A stretch of DNA of 64,000 nt from Agaricus subrufescens (lineage: Eukaryota; Basidiomycota; Agaricomycetes; Agaricales; Agaricaceae): positions 496,001 through 560,000 of the forward strand of contig CM057062.1 in assembly GCA_029945375.1 (NCBI GenBank), given 5' to 3'. The translations under genes were made by a program, and so were the position numbers. Positions 32,685-46,200 of this stretch are shown one piece after another; position 1 is the first letter of the stretch, and every line of letters begins with the position of its first letter. The notes under the pieces are model-generated. The model did no database searches, was not told where the DNA came from, and saw only the letters and a program-made list of their open reading frames with translations.

Positions 32685-34713
32685 ATGCCATTCTTTCAAG
32701 AAGCGGAGAGAGTCATTGTAAACGGTGGAAACTTTGTTGATAATGGTGGAGCCGACAAAAGTGAGTATCTTCCTACTCGAGGCTCACATCGACGTCGTCT
32801 CATGTATAATCAGGGAAGGGGGAAGGAGTCAAGTTACTACTCAGTTATGTTCAATCCGAAGCAATTCACGACTCACATTCTCGTGGTGACCTTGGATGTC
32901 ACCCTGGCACTCGAGAAGAATATATCTGTAACGTCACTAGCTGGGGCAGAGGAGAGTGGGAATCGGAGAAAAGGGCGTTCTTGATGACGGGCCCAGCTGG
33001 GGCAGGCAAGTCGGCCATTGCCCGGACCTGCGCTCGTAAGCTCAAGGCTACCGGGAACCTTGGCGCGTCATTCTTCTTCTACAGGCCCAGCCTCTGGAAC
33101 GACCCCAAGAAATTTATTCCGACCATCGTCTACCAGCTCACCACCCGATATTCTGCGTACCGCGACTGCATCGACGCTGTTATCCTCGATGATCCTCTTG
33201 TGCTCGAGAAGGAAATGAGCACCCAATTCCTGGAGCTCCTCGTCAAGCCCTTGCTGCAACCGAGCGTTAACGGCCACAATGTAGAAGCAGATTTAGTCAT
33301 CGTCGTTGATGGCCTTGATGAATGTGCAACTGTTGATGCGCAGCTTGAAATCATAGAACTTATAACTACTTCCATCCACGACCGGACTACACCATTTTTG
33401 TGGGCGGTCTTCAGCCGTCCCGAACCTCCCATTACCTCCGCCTTCACATCTAGGATTGCCACTAGCATCTCCTGGGCGCTACCCCTCACACTCTCTGGTA
33501 ACGCTGAGAGCGACATTGAAGCATACCTTCGTGGCAGCTTCGAGGTAATCCGTACCAAGCATAATATTCCTACAGACCTCGCCTGGCCCGCGGAGGAAGA
33601 CCTTCGTCATATTGTCTTCCAAGCGGCAGGGCTGTTTGTCTACGCAGTTACCGTTATCAGATACATTAGTGGACTTGGTACCGGGACGGCTGGGCTTGAA
33701 GAGCGGTTGCGTGCAGTAGCACGGGTGGATTCAGCATCGAACGAAAGCCCCTTTTCTGCTCTGGATCGACTTTACACACTACTTATGACGCTGATACCCG
33801 AAGGAGTACTTTACGACACTCTTTCACTGCTTCATCTTGATCAAGTCGCAGCACCACAACACAACCATTACTGGGATGAGAATCAGGGCGATGACGAGCG
33901 CCCAAAGGTTTATTGCTATTGTGTTGCGCTCGGTCTTTCTTCGGCAGCATTTCACGTAGCGATTGGTAACTTGTATTCGGTACTTGAGGTGACCAAATCT
34001 TCGAAAGGGGCTTTGGCAACGTTGAAGTTCTATCATAAATCTTTTGTAGATTTCCTTTTAGATCCGACGAGGTCCAAACGATATTACCTTAAGGCGCCAG
34101 AGGTGCGGAGGCACTGCTTGGAGATGATGGTTCGTAGTCTGTGCACTACAAGAGACATTGATGATAGTGAGTATTGAAATCTTTGGGATTGAGTTAATAG
34201 CGGACTGATGTGGTTTGGCGTTGTAGCTATGCAGCGAATTTGCAACACTTTCGTAGTACAGATCTTTTTCACAGTGGTACAAGGATACACTGGGAAATTG
34301 GAGGAGAATATTTTGCAACAGATCTTACAAGTCAACTGGACATATTGGCGTTTGGGAAGGGGTAATTATATCATTGATTTCAAGACGTTCATTCAGAAGG
34401 TTTGACCACGTTTGTCAATGGAAAATAACATTAACGTATACGATACTAGATTCCGAAAGACTGGCGTCAGAGAATTATACGACCATCCTGTTACAATTAC
34501 GTCTCTCCTTTCGACTTCCGTCGCGAACCCCATCTCAGGAAAATTTTCTTCCACCTGAGCCGAGAGATGTTCAGCCACATCCGGCTGCAGATACTTGCTA
34601 CATTGATGCCAGAGCAGTATGTAGCGACGGGTTACATTATCGGACAAGGCGACAAAGAGTGTCTCCTACAGAGAGACCTTGGGAAAACATATTGGGGCAT
34701 GGTTCGGACATAA
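32685..34713 (+). CDS. NACHT-domain STAND NTPase (NLR-like), paralog C
   Basis: Exons 32685-32760, 32814-34166, 34275-34399 and 34450-34713 give a 605-residue protein. The leader is shorter (MPFFQEAERVIVNGGNF), followed by CHPGTREEYICNVTSWG, Walker A GPAGAGKSAIA and Walker B LVIVVDGLDECA. It is the most diverged member: the lid reads IVFQAAGLFVYAVTVIRY, an acidic insert (DENQGDDERPK) replaces the loop seen in A and B, and the tail reads DWRQRIIRPSCYNYVS. Splice sites are at homologous positions. No stop or frameshift is seen. Faster change in the C-terminal exon fits a recognition surface, which is an inference. Confidence 0.9.
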
Positions 34714-35065
34714 GGTTTTGGCTTTTGTAACAACGTCGCCCCGGGTTTTACCAGGTATACTCGTAATGCAATACAGACTGTTGCTTCGTCTCGCATTCCC
34801 TGATTTCAACAAATAACATGAGTTAATATTTGCAATAGTTGAGTGATTCGATCGGGTACGGATATCCCTGTCTTTTACTTAGCGGTGTGGACACCATCCA
34901 GATGTAGGCTCGACACCTAGTGGGCGCAGATGGAGAACTAATTTCCGTAGGCGCGAGATTGGTGGTGTACTCAGTTGACCTAAAGAGCCGACGGTCGGAA
35001 GTTTAGTTGTCAAAATTTAGAGACGAGTATATGTTCAAGTTGAACAGGGAAGTAAATAGCGTTAT
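34714..35065. other. Convergent intergenic spacer
   Basis: About 350 bp between the 3' ends of the last NACHT gene and the minus-strand hypothetical gene. Nothing recognised. Confidence 0.5.
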
Positions 35066-36357
35066 CTATAACCCCTCAGTGGAAATTAGGAAAACCCAAC
35101 CATAATCCCTAATCTCGCCTCCCCTCTTTTTCTTCTTTTTTGTTCCTCCCTCATCGCCATCGTCCTCGAGGTCGGGAGCGAAGTAATTGACTTCGTATGC
35201 CCAGTGGATGATTCCTGTGACCCAATTCCAAATTGTCTTTCGAATTTCCGCGGTCTTGTCATTGGCTCCTTCTTCATTTGATAGTTCGGTTTTGGTTGTC
35301 GTGGAAGAAGAATCTTGGGTGGTGAAGAACGATGAAAAGATATTAGCCAGGATTCCGCTCGAGTCTCCGCCTTCGGTTTTATTCCCAGTTTGATGAAGTT
35401 TCGTTTGCAATTGAATCATACGTCGGCGTATCATCTCTCCCGTAACAGTAATTGCTGCTTGTAATGTCATTATTTCGGAGTCTTTTTTTCCACCGTGAAG
35501 TAAGAATGAAATTATGTTTAGGTGATTTCGCGGTGAATTAGTGGTGGTGGCATGCCATGCTTGATGAATATTATACGCGAATAGATCCTTGAGAAAACAT
35601 GATGATAGGGCAAAGAAAAAGAAAAAGAAACTCAACTGTTACGCATACGATGATTTGTAAAGCCAAATCTATAGCATCATTGTATTGATGTTGGTGGTTT
35701 GGTGAAAGGAATCTTGATAAGACTCGTAGTCCGCTCAAGTTGATACGCCAGCTAATATACTGGGATATATAACTATTATCATCACTAGAAGGGGGAGGCT
35801 TTGAAGGTGGATTACTAGAGGCGCTGAGAATTTCGGTTATGTAGTCGCTGATGGTTTGGTTGTGAGAGGTGTAACAAATTTCTGATAACCGACTCGCGAT
35901 TCTAGAAAAAATGACAGGGTAAGCAGATGAAAAGCAAAGGCAATTTGTGGAAAAAGTACTCTTCTAGACATTCGCGAATACGTTCTTTATCATCTTCAAT
36001 CCCAACAACCCTACCAGATCTAACAGTTTCTTCAACAACTAAAGCACAGACGCTCAACCACTCCCAAACAACCGTCATCACCTCCTCATTCTCACATCCC
36101 GCCTTCAAAATCGAAGTAAAAGGAAGATATACACTAGCTAGCAATCCCGGATTGTATTCCTGTATTAACTCCTTCGGGGTTTTCTGGAGCTTATTGGTCT
36201 TGGTGGCGGTAGCGGTGCGATGAAGGAGGTTTCGAATGATTGGGCTCTTTGGGGAAAGATTAGGGTCGTAAAATGGATTTATGTGTAGGTCCCCATCGTC
36301 GGAAGAGTGCAGGACAGATGTGAGGAAAGTGAGTAGGTCGGGAAGTTGGTAACTCAT
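35066..36357 (-). CDS. Conserved-looking hypothetical protein, 390 residues
   Basis: Three exons (35960-36357, 35649-35901, 35066-35587) join in frame from the ATG at 36355-36357 (MSYQLPDLLTFLTS). The protein is mostly helical-looking, with repeated Leu-rich stretches (LLASVYLPFTSIL, VVWEWLSVCALVVEE, LSGLRVLSRFLS), a low-complexity acidic/Lys-rich segment (EDDGDEGGTKKKKKRGG) and the tail YGWVFLISTEGL. This could be an ARM/HEAT-like fold, but I cannot name a family. It is divergent from the Nup107 gene with 259 bp between the start codons, so the two probably share a promoter region. Confidence 0.75.
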
Positions 36358-36616
36358 CAAAGCAAAGAACAGTTAGTCAGCCCACACGATCTTCTACAAA
36401 TACTAACTGTAAAAAATACTTACCACGTCATTTCGCCTTCAAAATTTTACCTGTAAGTAATTACCTGGCCAAAAAAGCGTTTTTTTACGAAATCTTGGCC
36501 GTTATCACGCAAAACCAAAGGTGGGCCGCCTCCAAAAGATGGCGTGTGACACAAACAAACACAACACGAAAACGCGTGACGCGTGACGCATCGTTCGCCA
36601 TTCCCTCCTTGGCCAA
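36358..36616. promoter_or_regulatory. Bidirectional promoter region
   Basis: The 259 bp between two divergent start codons. It contains CGTGACGCGTGACGC at about 36570-36590, a tandem TGACG-type motif that could bind a bZIP factor. No other element is clear. Confidence 0.45.
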
Positions 36617-39600
36617 ATGTCGGAATCATCTCTCTTCCAGTCCTACGCTGAAGTTCTCTCGATATGTCAGACTGTCAAAGATGAACTAGAGACTCTACTG
36701 CATCCTGAACTCGGTTTTGCGCCTCGAATACGGCAGCTTTGCAGCGAACAGTACGATTTGTTGCTCTGCCCACGATTTTTATTCACAATCTTGTTATAGG
36801 ATTGCAGAATATGAAGATATGCGTGGAGATGATATAACTAATGAAGAGTTGGAATTGCTTAAATTGGAAGAGAATACTTGGGGTTTACTTCAAGCATTAA
36901 TGCCGTATGTACAAAGGGTTACTCGAAATGACCCACCAAATCTCACCTCTCACTCTAATCCCCAGTGCCCGAAAAACTGAAACACCCCCCCAAAAAACAC
37001 CACGTCAACTCCTCCTTGAAAACCCCTATACCCCAACCTCAACCATCGCCCAAGCTTTAATGCTATCATCACCACTCTTCTCTGAACTTATTGTCGTTCG
37101 TGAATGGTTACAAGAAATTGCTCCGCTTCCTTCTGTACCGGAAGCTAGCACTGGGTATTGGAAATTCACGAAATATAACGTGATGCAGGCGCTCCGTACC
37201 GGGAAGGCCAATAATAACACTAGTGGCGGTAAAGAAGGAGGTTTGGTTAAGGAGATGGATCCTGATGTTGTGAGCAGGGAAATTGGCAAGACTTTAGCTC
37301 CTGACGATGCGGTATGTTTTTTGAAGCTCGCTGCCTCTTCGCACTTCTAAGTTTTTTTCGTTAGAGTTATGAGAAGAGTCTTGTCCAAGCTTTATATGGG
37401 TATATACGTGCAGGACAATTAGAAGAAGCTATTGAACTATGCCGAAAAGCTTATCAACCTTGGAGAGCTGCCAGTATACGTGGATCGTTACTTTTCTCTT
37501 GGAGAGCTCTTTGTACGTGTGTTTGTATTCAGTTTTCCTTTTTTAACTATTGACTCTCTTGCTCTACTTTAGCCACGAAACCACGCGATGAGGATGAGGA
37601 AGACGATGACGGAAGTCCAAATTTCTGGCAGGGAAATCGTAATCGAAAATTGTGGAAAACAACATGTACAAAAGCGGCTCTTAACGTACTTATTTTTTCC
37701 TCCTCTTATTCTCCAGTCTAACCTAAACTACTAGTCCGCACTGCCCGAGAATGAGCGCGTTCTTTATGCAGCACTCGTACCTACACCTCAGACCTCAACC
37801 ATTCTCAAATCATCTTGTAAAACATGGGAAGATCATCTATGGGCGCAAATTAGTATCATGTGTGAAGAGAAACAAAGTATGGAGATTGGGAAACTAGGGG
37901 GAAGCTTTTGGGAGGAGGGTGTTGAGGGTGTAAGAAAGGGTGTCAGAGATGCATCCGCTATTGACGAAGAGCGCGAAGAAGTGGAATGGGTTAAAGAAAT
38001 TACTGAAACATTAGAAAGCTTGAAGGGCGTTGTTGTATCTGAGGGGTAAGTGTTTTGTTTCACTCGTGTTGCTCATCGTTATTTATTGACAACATATTTT
38101 TCATCTCTAGGCCACCTGCTGATCATGCATTCCATTTTTCACAGTTGTATATCATTTTGAATAGGACTTCTCAGTTAATGGAAGCTTTTGCTCTTGGGTT
38201 GCGAGATAATTCGTATAGACGTGACACGATAGAGTAAGTTCTTGCTCTTGTTCTTTCGTTGGCTAATCAACTTTTTTTGCTTCTAGATATGCGCCTATGT
38301 GTCGATTCTTTGCACATCTATGCCTATATCTCCAAATGATAGACATACCTGTCCCACCTCTAGCAACTCAAGTCATTCTAGAACGATATCTCCAAGTTTT
38401 AGAGGTAAGAAACCATTCTCCCCCTCTGTTCCTGAAATCACTTTGTTTTAATGTATTGCGCCCTACAATTAGGATGCGGGTCAACGGGATCTTATAGCCA
38501 TGTATGCCAGTGCACTAGGAGATAACGCCATCGAAAGATATGCATTATTCCTTGTATCATTAGCTCTTTCAGCGGATGTTTCTGAACGTCGTTTGGCACT
38601 AACACGCGCGAAGGACCACGGTTTGGACATGGAACGCGTAGCTATCGTCACTGCTGAAAGAACTATTGAAAAAGCTTTCGAAGTACGTGTTCTCTCGTCT
38701 GATATTCTGGATATGGTGATAATTTCTATTGCTTCGTTTTTTGTCAGTTATTGCCGGTGTTGAAGGGCCCTTTACCTTCGGTAGTAACTTTGCAACAACA
38801 GGATGAGGAGAGTGAACTGTTCCTTTTGAGATCGATTGAGTGGACGATCTTTTTGGATACCACGTTTGATACGGCTTTGGAGCAAGCAAACGTCATTTTA
38901 CGCTATTTCTTAGGTACGTTTTCCCTTTAACCTCATTCCAGTCCATATCACATTCATATTCCTTTTTTATACTTTAAGCTTCGGGGAGGGTGCGTTTAGC
39001 GCAAAGATTACTGGAGATGGTTCCTTCCGAACTGGCAAATATTAGCGAACCTGAGGATAAGGCGACGGAATATCTGCATTATAGACAGTTTTTCGTTATT
39101 TGGGAGCTTTTGGAGGAGGTGGTTGAGTGTCAGGCGGCGGGTAATGGTGGGTTGGGGTTAGGGAAGGAGGAGTATGCGAATTGGGTAAATCGATACAGGG
39201 TAATTGTTGATAATTTTTTCTCTCTTATCGCTCCGTTCATCCTGGTGGTTGGCTGTCACCTCATCTTACTCGATCCTTCCATCTCCTCCATTCCCTCTCC
39301 TTTCGCTGACATATGGGATTGATTCTAGGAATTGATTGACCAAGCGTTTGAGCAAATCACGAAACTGCTTACGTCGGAGTGGCTTGTTGCGGATGAAAGG
39401 ATTAGCAGTGAGTTCAATCTTATTGTTATCGTTATCTTCTGATCAACTACTTTTTTTTGTTGTGACGAAAAGGTGAAAAACGTCGTCAAGAATTGGTTCG
39501 AATCCGACAAATATACGTTCCAGAATTAATTATACGACTTCATTCGCTTCTCGTTTCTTCTAGAACGTTTATCCCCGAGTATGTACACCAATCTTTACTC

Positions 39601-39829
39601 AAAGTGAAAGAACTTTCTCTTGCTTACCGCGCGGCTCCTTCTCTCTAGAAACCTCAGAAGTGCACTTGAACTAGTGAATATTGTTGCAGATTCGAGGTAT
39701 AGGATCTATGAAGATTTCATCAACGAAGGTGGGAGGACTTTAAGTGACTATTTGGGTGCGGTTAGGCAGGCCGTTTTGGTGGGAATGGAAGGAGGTGGTT
39801 CAGATCCTTTGAGAATATTGATGGTGTAA
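36617..39829 (+). CDS. NUP107: Nucleoporin Nup107/Nup84, nuclear pore Y-complex subunit
   Basis: Fourteen exons splice in frame to 786 residues: 36617-36750, 36800-36904, 36966-37311, 37365-37512, 37573-37685, 37735-38045, 38111-38233, 38287-38404, 38473-38682, 38748-38913, 38979-39199, 39329-39407, 39473-39578, 39649-39829. The family is recognised from the all-helical solenoid signatures: LVQALYGYIRAGQLEEAIELC with WRAASIRG, DHLWAQISIMCEEK, YASALGDNAIERYALFL, and the C-terminal YRIYEDFINEGGRTLSDYL with GGGSDPLRIL. Nup107 forms the stem of the Y-shaped (Nup84) complex that coats the pore membrane and is needed for pore assembly and mRNA export. The length is within the fungal Nup84 range. 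No defect seen. Confidence 0.93.
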
Positions 39830-41937
39830 ATTTGGGAGGGAGGAGAGATGAGTTGGTTCGAGTGTATGTTTTTTTTCGGTGTGTGTAATGAGATCTTGTT
39901 TGTTTTTTACGTTTCTTTATTGTTCGGAAATACGTGACCTTGCTTCTGAAAAAGAAAAACGTGTGGCGGAATTTCTTTGTGCTGTGACGTGGAGGCGATT
40001 TTGAATGCGCTCGCGAAGTGGTGGCTGATGCTGACGTGCGAATGGAAGGTGGTGGGTTCGGAGCTTTTTGGAATATTGATGGAGTAGGTTGGAGGGAAAG
40101 GAAACGGCGGTTCAACTGACATACAGTTTGTTGGCTGATGGACGACTGCGAGTGTTTTTTTTGCATCTTGTTAGCTGTTAGGAACGTGTCTCCTTTTCGT
40201 TTTCTCCCTTTTTATGAAGGCGTGACCTGGCTAGATAAAATAAATATGAGTGCACAGATATTCTTTGTAGTGATTACGGCTGCCGCACAATTCCACTCAA
40301 GAAGCAGTAGTCAATCCCGATTCCCGTCGGAATGGGATGCAGATCAGTATATTTAACTTCATACATAATAGAACGAAGAAACAAACAAACTGGGATGATT
40401 TGTTCTTCCGTGAACTTAAATCTCCAAATCGAAGTCCATTGAAAGAAGAGCGTCAAGGAGAACGTCAAAAAAAAAAAAACACAGGCATGTCTAAACTTGT
40501 ATGTGAATCCCGAACCACTGGCTGACAGAATGTGATTAACAAGCCACGTGTTGATCTCGGGTTTTGAATTTGAGTCCCAAAAATGGCATGATCAAACATT
40601 CGTATTGAATGGGGGTTTGTGTCTTTCTAATCACTTCTGAAATTCTTTACTCAATTATAAGTCTATTGAGAACTTGTAAATCCTCTTTGCGACATTTCTA
40701 CATTGCTAAGGGATTTTTTGTAACGCTTTATGACTCAATTTGAACTGACTTGTAACTCCTAGGGGACCGTATCATTGTTACTTCCTTTTACTACCTCGCT
40801 AAACCTTCAGCGAATGATCATCATTTGTTTGGGGAGCCTCCCACGGTACTTCTTTCTTTTTGTTCAACCTAGAGTTCGGTAGTTGGGAAGCCACCAATGG
40901 AAGGACGGTGCTCACGTTGAAACTTTCTGTCAAGGGATACGTCCTGCTACCTTCTCCTACCTTCCTACATGTCACGGACAGATTTAGCTCACAAAGATTT
41001 CTGCGCGGGTGTAGGCGTATTCCCCGAGTGGAAGGAGTCTGGACTCAGAAGTCGTTTCAAGGCGAGATGTCCTCCGATGGTGGTTTCAATCAATTAAAAC
41101 GCAAACATAGACATGTTTGAGTGGGAATACCCACGGGTTTTGAATATATCTGTCGCAAATAACCGGGCAACATATTTTCCCATAATCTAGAGTACGAGCA
41201 GTAAAGAGGCCCAATGGGCTGGACAAATCACCCCTTTGATCATCATTTTTGGTGAGTCTACATTGATAGATGATCAGTTGAACCTTGTGTTCGTGTAGTT
41301 ATGAATAGGTATTGGACAAATAGGGAAGGTAAGTAATGGTCTTAGGAAGCGGCTTGAATTGGTAGTAAATATTTCTTGGGCTACTAGCACTTATCTTATG
41401 GTTTGGAGCACCAGAGTCACTCGACATCATGTTTTGTACTGGTCTCTACTAGCAAAGCTGGCCGGAGGGTATTCCCCGGTCGAAGGGTGCCACCGCTGTG
41501 GATTACTCTCTGGGTGTTGTTAAATTGTTGGGAACGAGATAAACTCCTTTGAATCTCGATCGATGAGTTCATCTGGGAGCACAAACAAATATCTTGACCG
41601 AGGTAGGATGAAAACTCAGATTCAGCCGTAGATGACGAACCAAAGCTCAAATCAATCCATCAATGAGACGGACTCATTCCATAAATGATCATGGGAGCGC
41701 TGGTTCAGCTCAGAGGTTCGACCGCTGGCTATCTCCTGAATGCGAGCAACGAGTGACGGCTATCTTCACTCCATCCCATGTTTGACTATCATTTTAATCA
41801 TCGCTCTGACTGCTAGAACTCAGGAAAGCGGCAGTTGATTAGACCCGGTAGGGTACATGTTTACCAGAAGATGAATTCCACTAAACTAGGGGCTTGTCAA
41901 TCGTGAGTATCACGAACTTGCCAGCGTCCATTAGGCA
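39830..41937. other. Intergenic region, 2.1 kb, nothing recognised
   Basis: Short overlapping frames only. A GAGTGGAAGGAG...GGACTCAGAAG stretch near 41027-41060 looks vaguely like a tRNA-Leu D-arm and anticodon arm, but no complete cloverleaf can be drawn. Confidence 0.5.
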
Positions 41938-43064
41938 TCACTCGCTGACCGATGATACTTTTAGATTTTGCGCCCCGTTTGCACATTTTGGTGGGGCTAG
42001 GTGAGCTATCTTAAGTGTCGAATCCTGGGCTTTCATATTCCGTAGCTCAGAAGCGTTGCGTTCATCAGCGCCAGAGGTGGATACAATAAGCGGCTGATAC
42101 GTAATTAGATATGCATTAATTTGTCCGTGACCAGGAGGTTTCCGGAGCTCTGGCGTTGGCTGATACAAAAAAACCATATGCCGAAGATTGATAGGTCACC
42201 ACAACTCCGACACTCGAAACATCCCGACTATGTTGTAGATTGTTAAACCAAAATTCCTGCCTAAGGCTCGCGTTTTCAAGATATTTTTTTTCTGAATTGT
42301 GCATACACGTGAATCAAATTTAACGCAATACCGGTGGCTTTTAAAAGCTCAAAAACATGGACCATACATGAACCATGTCACTTTCGCCGTGATAGCAGGT
42401 AATATTAGTCAGCACGTCTTTCCGCCGATTGTTTCGAATTCAATAGAATCACTTCTCAGAATAGGCTTCTTAAGACTCAATTCCGTCTCAAGTCTCAGCC
42501 GGAAGAACACATCATGACCCGGTTCGCTGTCCTTTAAGCTATTACCGGTGCTCAAATTCTTGGGGTTAGTGCGAGCTATCACAATCTTGTCCCAATTGTA
42601 GTACCAATGTCTGGGCTTGATCAACGCTGAGTCTCAATCGTGGCATATGCTCGTGGCATCATTACCTTTAACACCCTACAGATATGCCCGAAATCGGGGT
42701 CCAATATTCGATCTGGATGGCCTGAATGGCTTGTTGGTTCTGGCGGTAAATACCAACGCAACTGTTGCACGCACGTTCATACACACTGTTTCCAACAAAG
42801 ATGATCGCAAAGACCGGTGGAGATGTACCTGTTTTATGTCCAGATTTCTCACTCAGTGACAGATTCTTGAGTACCATGGTTGTTTACGAAAATGGTAATG
42901 TTTCAATAGTTCTTTTTTTGGACACTGATAGTCGAGAAGTCCTTCCAGCGATGGTCGGGTTGACAGGTATGGTTCATGTGGTCGAAGAAACAGGTATGCA
43001 ACCCATTCCTGACGCGTGTGATAGAAGAGACGTAGTTTCACTGCCCCTTTATATCCATGAATGA
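41938..43064 (-). pseudogene. Possible decayed or unresolved gene
   Basis: Several minus-strand segments have a protein-like composition: CVGIYRQNQQAIQAIQIEYW (about 42690-42780), RHWYYNWDKIVIARTNP (about 42550-42610) and LRLETELSLKKPILRSDS (about 42430-42490). A 47-bp GT...AG segment could join the first two. I cannot build a complete model from start to stop and recognise no domain. It could be a small orphan gene, a remnant, or chance. Confidence 0.2.
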
Positions 43065-43228
43065 AAACAATTCCGTTATAACATCACCTCCATCAGATAG
43101 ACAGATCAATCACTCCAACTGAATTCGTAACGTTACTGGAAATAGACATCGGATCATTCTCTATTACATAGACGAGTTAGTAACGAGTCAGCAGCTTCCA
43201 AGGGTCAGCACCTGGAGGGGAAAAAACA

Positions 43229-46200
43229 TCAAATATAGATGGGTAACGTGGGGTTCAAGCCCTTCCATTCTGCTCCGGTGACGAGATCGGTTTCTTCAAT
43301 CAAGAAATCCTGTAGAGCATCTTGGCACCAATTCACTCAAAGCCAAGTAAGAATGTGACTGACCAGTGGGGCCTCGACTACGGCACCCTGAATTCGGCTC
43401 AATTTCTCTCTAACACGGTCGAGGGTGATGCCAGGAGCGACATGTCCAGTCTTAACTTTAGGTATATAGTTCTGCGCATGGAATTCGTAAAACCGTGTTC
43501 GAAAAGAAGACCGAAACATACCTCAATAGGTTTTCCAGTTTCTAACTACGTTGCTAGGAACGTTTTTAAAGATCTCTGAGAAGATCTCCCTATTCAAATG
43601 GGCCCTCTCCCTCAAAAGCCGCTCTGTCCCCTCAGAGATTGGATCAGCAATAAGTTGATCCTCCTGTAGACTCGTTTCATCTGGGTTGGGAAGCGGGGCT
43701 GGCCGCATGAAATCAGTATGTTCATTCAAACCATTTGGCATTTGAGGTCGGATGAGTCCAAGGTGCTCTGAGAAATGTTAGCTCTCGCAATTACCAACGT
43801 ATGGGAGATATCGTTACCTCGGTAAAGTTTACGACGCAGACTGGATGCAAAACGAGAGACGTTGTACGGTTCCCCGTTCATAGTTGACTCTATCATATCC
43901 GTATCCTCTACAACAAGACAGATTTCAGAGTCACCATCACCCTTCTGACTGCGATCGTTGATATTGGCGGAACCCATCTTCAACGGAATTAGCGCACGGA
44001 AAAAAAAATTGCACAAAGAGGCTTACAATGACCCGGCGATCGTCAACAATCATGACCTTGGAATGGATATATAGCAATTCTGTGACATACCTTCATCGAC
44101 CGTTAGTCTGAGAGGCATAGGAGAGTGGATTAAGCTAGCTACGCGTTCAGTTCCTCTTCTTCAGTTCCTTCCCATTGCTCTTCCTGCAATGAAGTCATAT
44201 CTTGCAACATATGCTGCACAACATTATCCGAGACCCTCTCGTCGCTTCTAACACTCCTTGCAGCCTGTTCAAATCTTGAAATAGTTTGTTCAGCCTGTTC
44301 TTCATTCTCTGGAATCGGAAACTCCTTGACGTCCTTTTGAGTCTTGTCACTTTGTACGAGCCCCTCTGTGGTCTCCTGAGGTATATTAATCTGAACAGTC
44401 TTCTGCGACGTGAGCATATCCCCGTCAATCCATCTCCGACTCAGAGCAACCTGAGCTTCGTAGAATTTCACCCCCGAGGCGTTTTCACTCTGGGTGATAT
44501 AGTCTAGAGATGTATCGTGAGACATGAAACGGGTATTGAACCTGTCGCGACTGACCAAGAGGTGCATTAATCCGGTCGTACGCACGTAGATGATAAAATC
44601 GGATGTAGTCCATACTGTGAGATTCATTAGCGTTGCCCTTGTCATTTATGCAAGGATACTCACGGCTCGTATCCAGCTTCTCTAACTTTTTCATAGATGC
44701 TGTGTCCACCACGGTTTATGGTCCTGTACTGAGCTCCCATGATAGTTTTCAAAGAGCCTTCATTCTTGATATCTCCAGCAAATCCAGGGACTTCGGGAAT
44801 GAAAATGACAACTTTGAAACGCCTGCCCTCTTGAGCTGCACGAATAATTCTGTCGGCCAAGGCCCTCGCAATTTGATTGGTGACGGCATCGCCATCCGTA
44901 GTAGCGGAAATGCTAGGAAGTCACGGTCAGCGTACGTCGAGTAACTGACTGTGGTCCATGATCGTACAAAAATTGATTCTCTATATGGCCTACTTAGAAA
45001 TGACCTGGATAACATGAAGAGAGGATCGCATACCAATATAGATGAAATGCTCTGCAGCTTCAATCATCTTCAAGTCTGAGAGCGACGTTTGAGAGTCATG
45101 GACGGCTGAAGCAGAGTTGTTCCCCACTCACAAGCATTTTGGATACTGTGCTCGGTGAGCACGCCATGAGACCAGTCGCTGACACTGCGTACAACTTGGA
45201 CAGTGCATGTCCCGTTTCTGGGAATAGGATATTCGTGATCCGGGTCAACCCAGCCATGCCATCTTTGCTTGTATTGGCGGCCAATGTCACGCCAGTTATC
45301 TCGCTGCGGGTGACCTTGCGTTCTGTTTGTTACATGCTCACTCGAAATAATAGTAAATAGTATACGTACGGGCAACAGCTTCTTCGGGAGCATTTTCCGT
45401 CTGGTGCGGAAGGTCTAGCCACGGGAATCTCCTGTACTACTAGGTAAACGACGTCCGATCATAGAAAGCTGACTGACTCACGGGTCATTGCGATACTATG
45501 CAAAGACGAAACACAAGTCTCATCAGTATGTAGAGTGTAATTGAACTAGTGCTCATGCTCTACCTTTCGTTTCTTGATTTCATTCCACCTCTCAACGAAA
45601 TGCTGACAAACATCCAAGACTACCGGACCGCAGAAGGTCATATGGACCTAAGGTATCAACCAAATGAATGAATAGCTCGAAACATGGAAACGCATTAAAA
45701 TTACATCATGCCAGGGCATCCGAGCGCTCTCTAAGATGGAGAGTTGGTTACTGGCATAGTTGTAGACGTCATGGAAGTCCATGATACGAGCATTGTTGTA
45801 ATCCTGTCCTGGGAAGAGCGTCTTCGAGAAGTCAGTGGGGTGGACATCGGCAAGCGGGTGATTATGAGTGTCCCAACGACCGAAACAAAGATCGAGTCCA
45901 CCGATCGCAGCATAATGATTATCCACCACGACAACCTAGCAAGAAAAACGTCAAAAAACAGATAGTAGAACCGAACTTCCATGAGCGAACTTTCTCGTGA
46001 TGGGACCAAAATTGGACACTATCTGTATTAAAACAATTACCTCAGAAAGTGATAATGTCGCGCAAACTGAATTACCTTTGGCCCCGATGTGATCAGGATG
46101 ACGCATGCAGCTAATGTTCTGATGCAAGTCCTCTAGAGTGTGCTAATTGAAGCGGGAGTTAGCGAAAAGGATATGACTATAAAGCCTGCCTAATTGACCT

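Noticed and set aside
41027..41126. tRNA-Leu-like stretch with GAGTGG D-arm-like and CTCAGAA anticodon-loop-like segments
   Set aside because: No acceptor stem pairs at the right distance and the T-arm is poor; the only long pairing (GTATTCCC with GGGAATAC) does not fit a cloverleaf.
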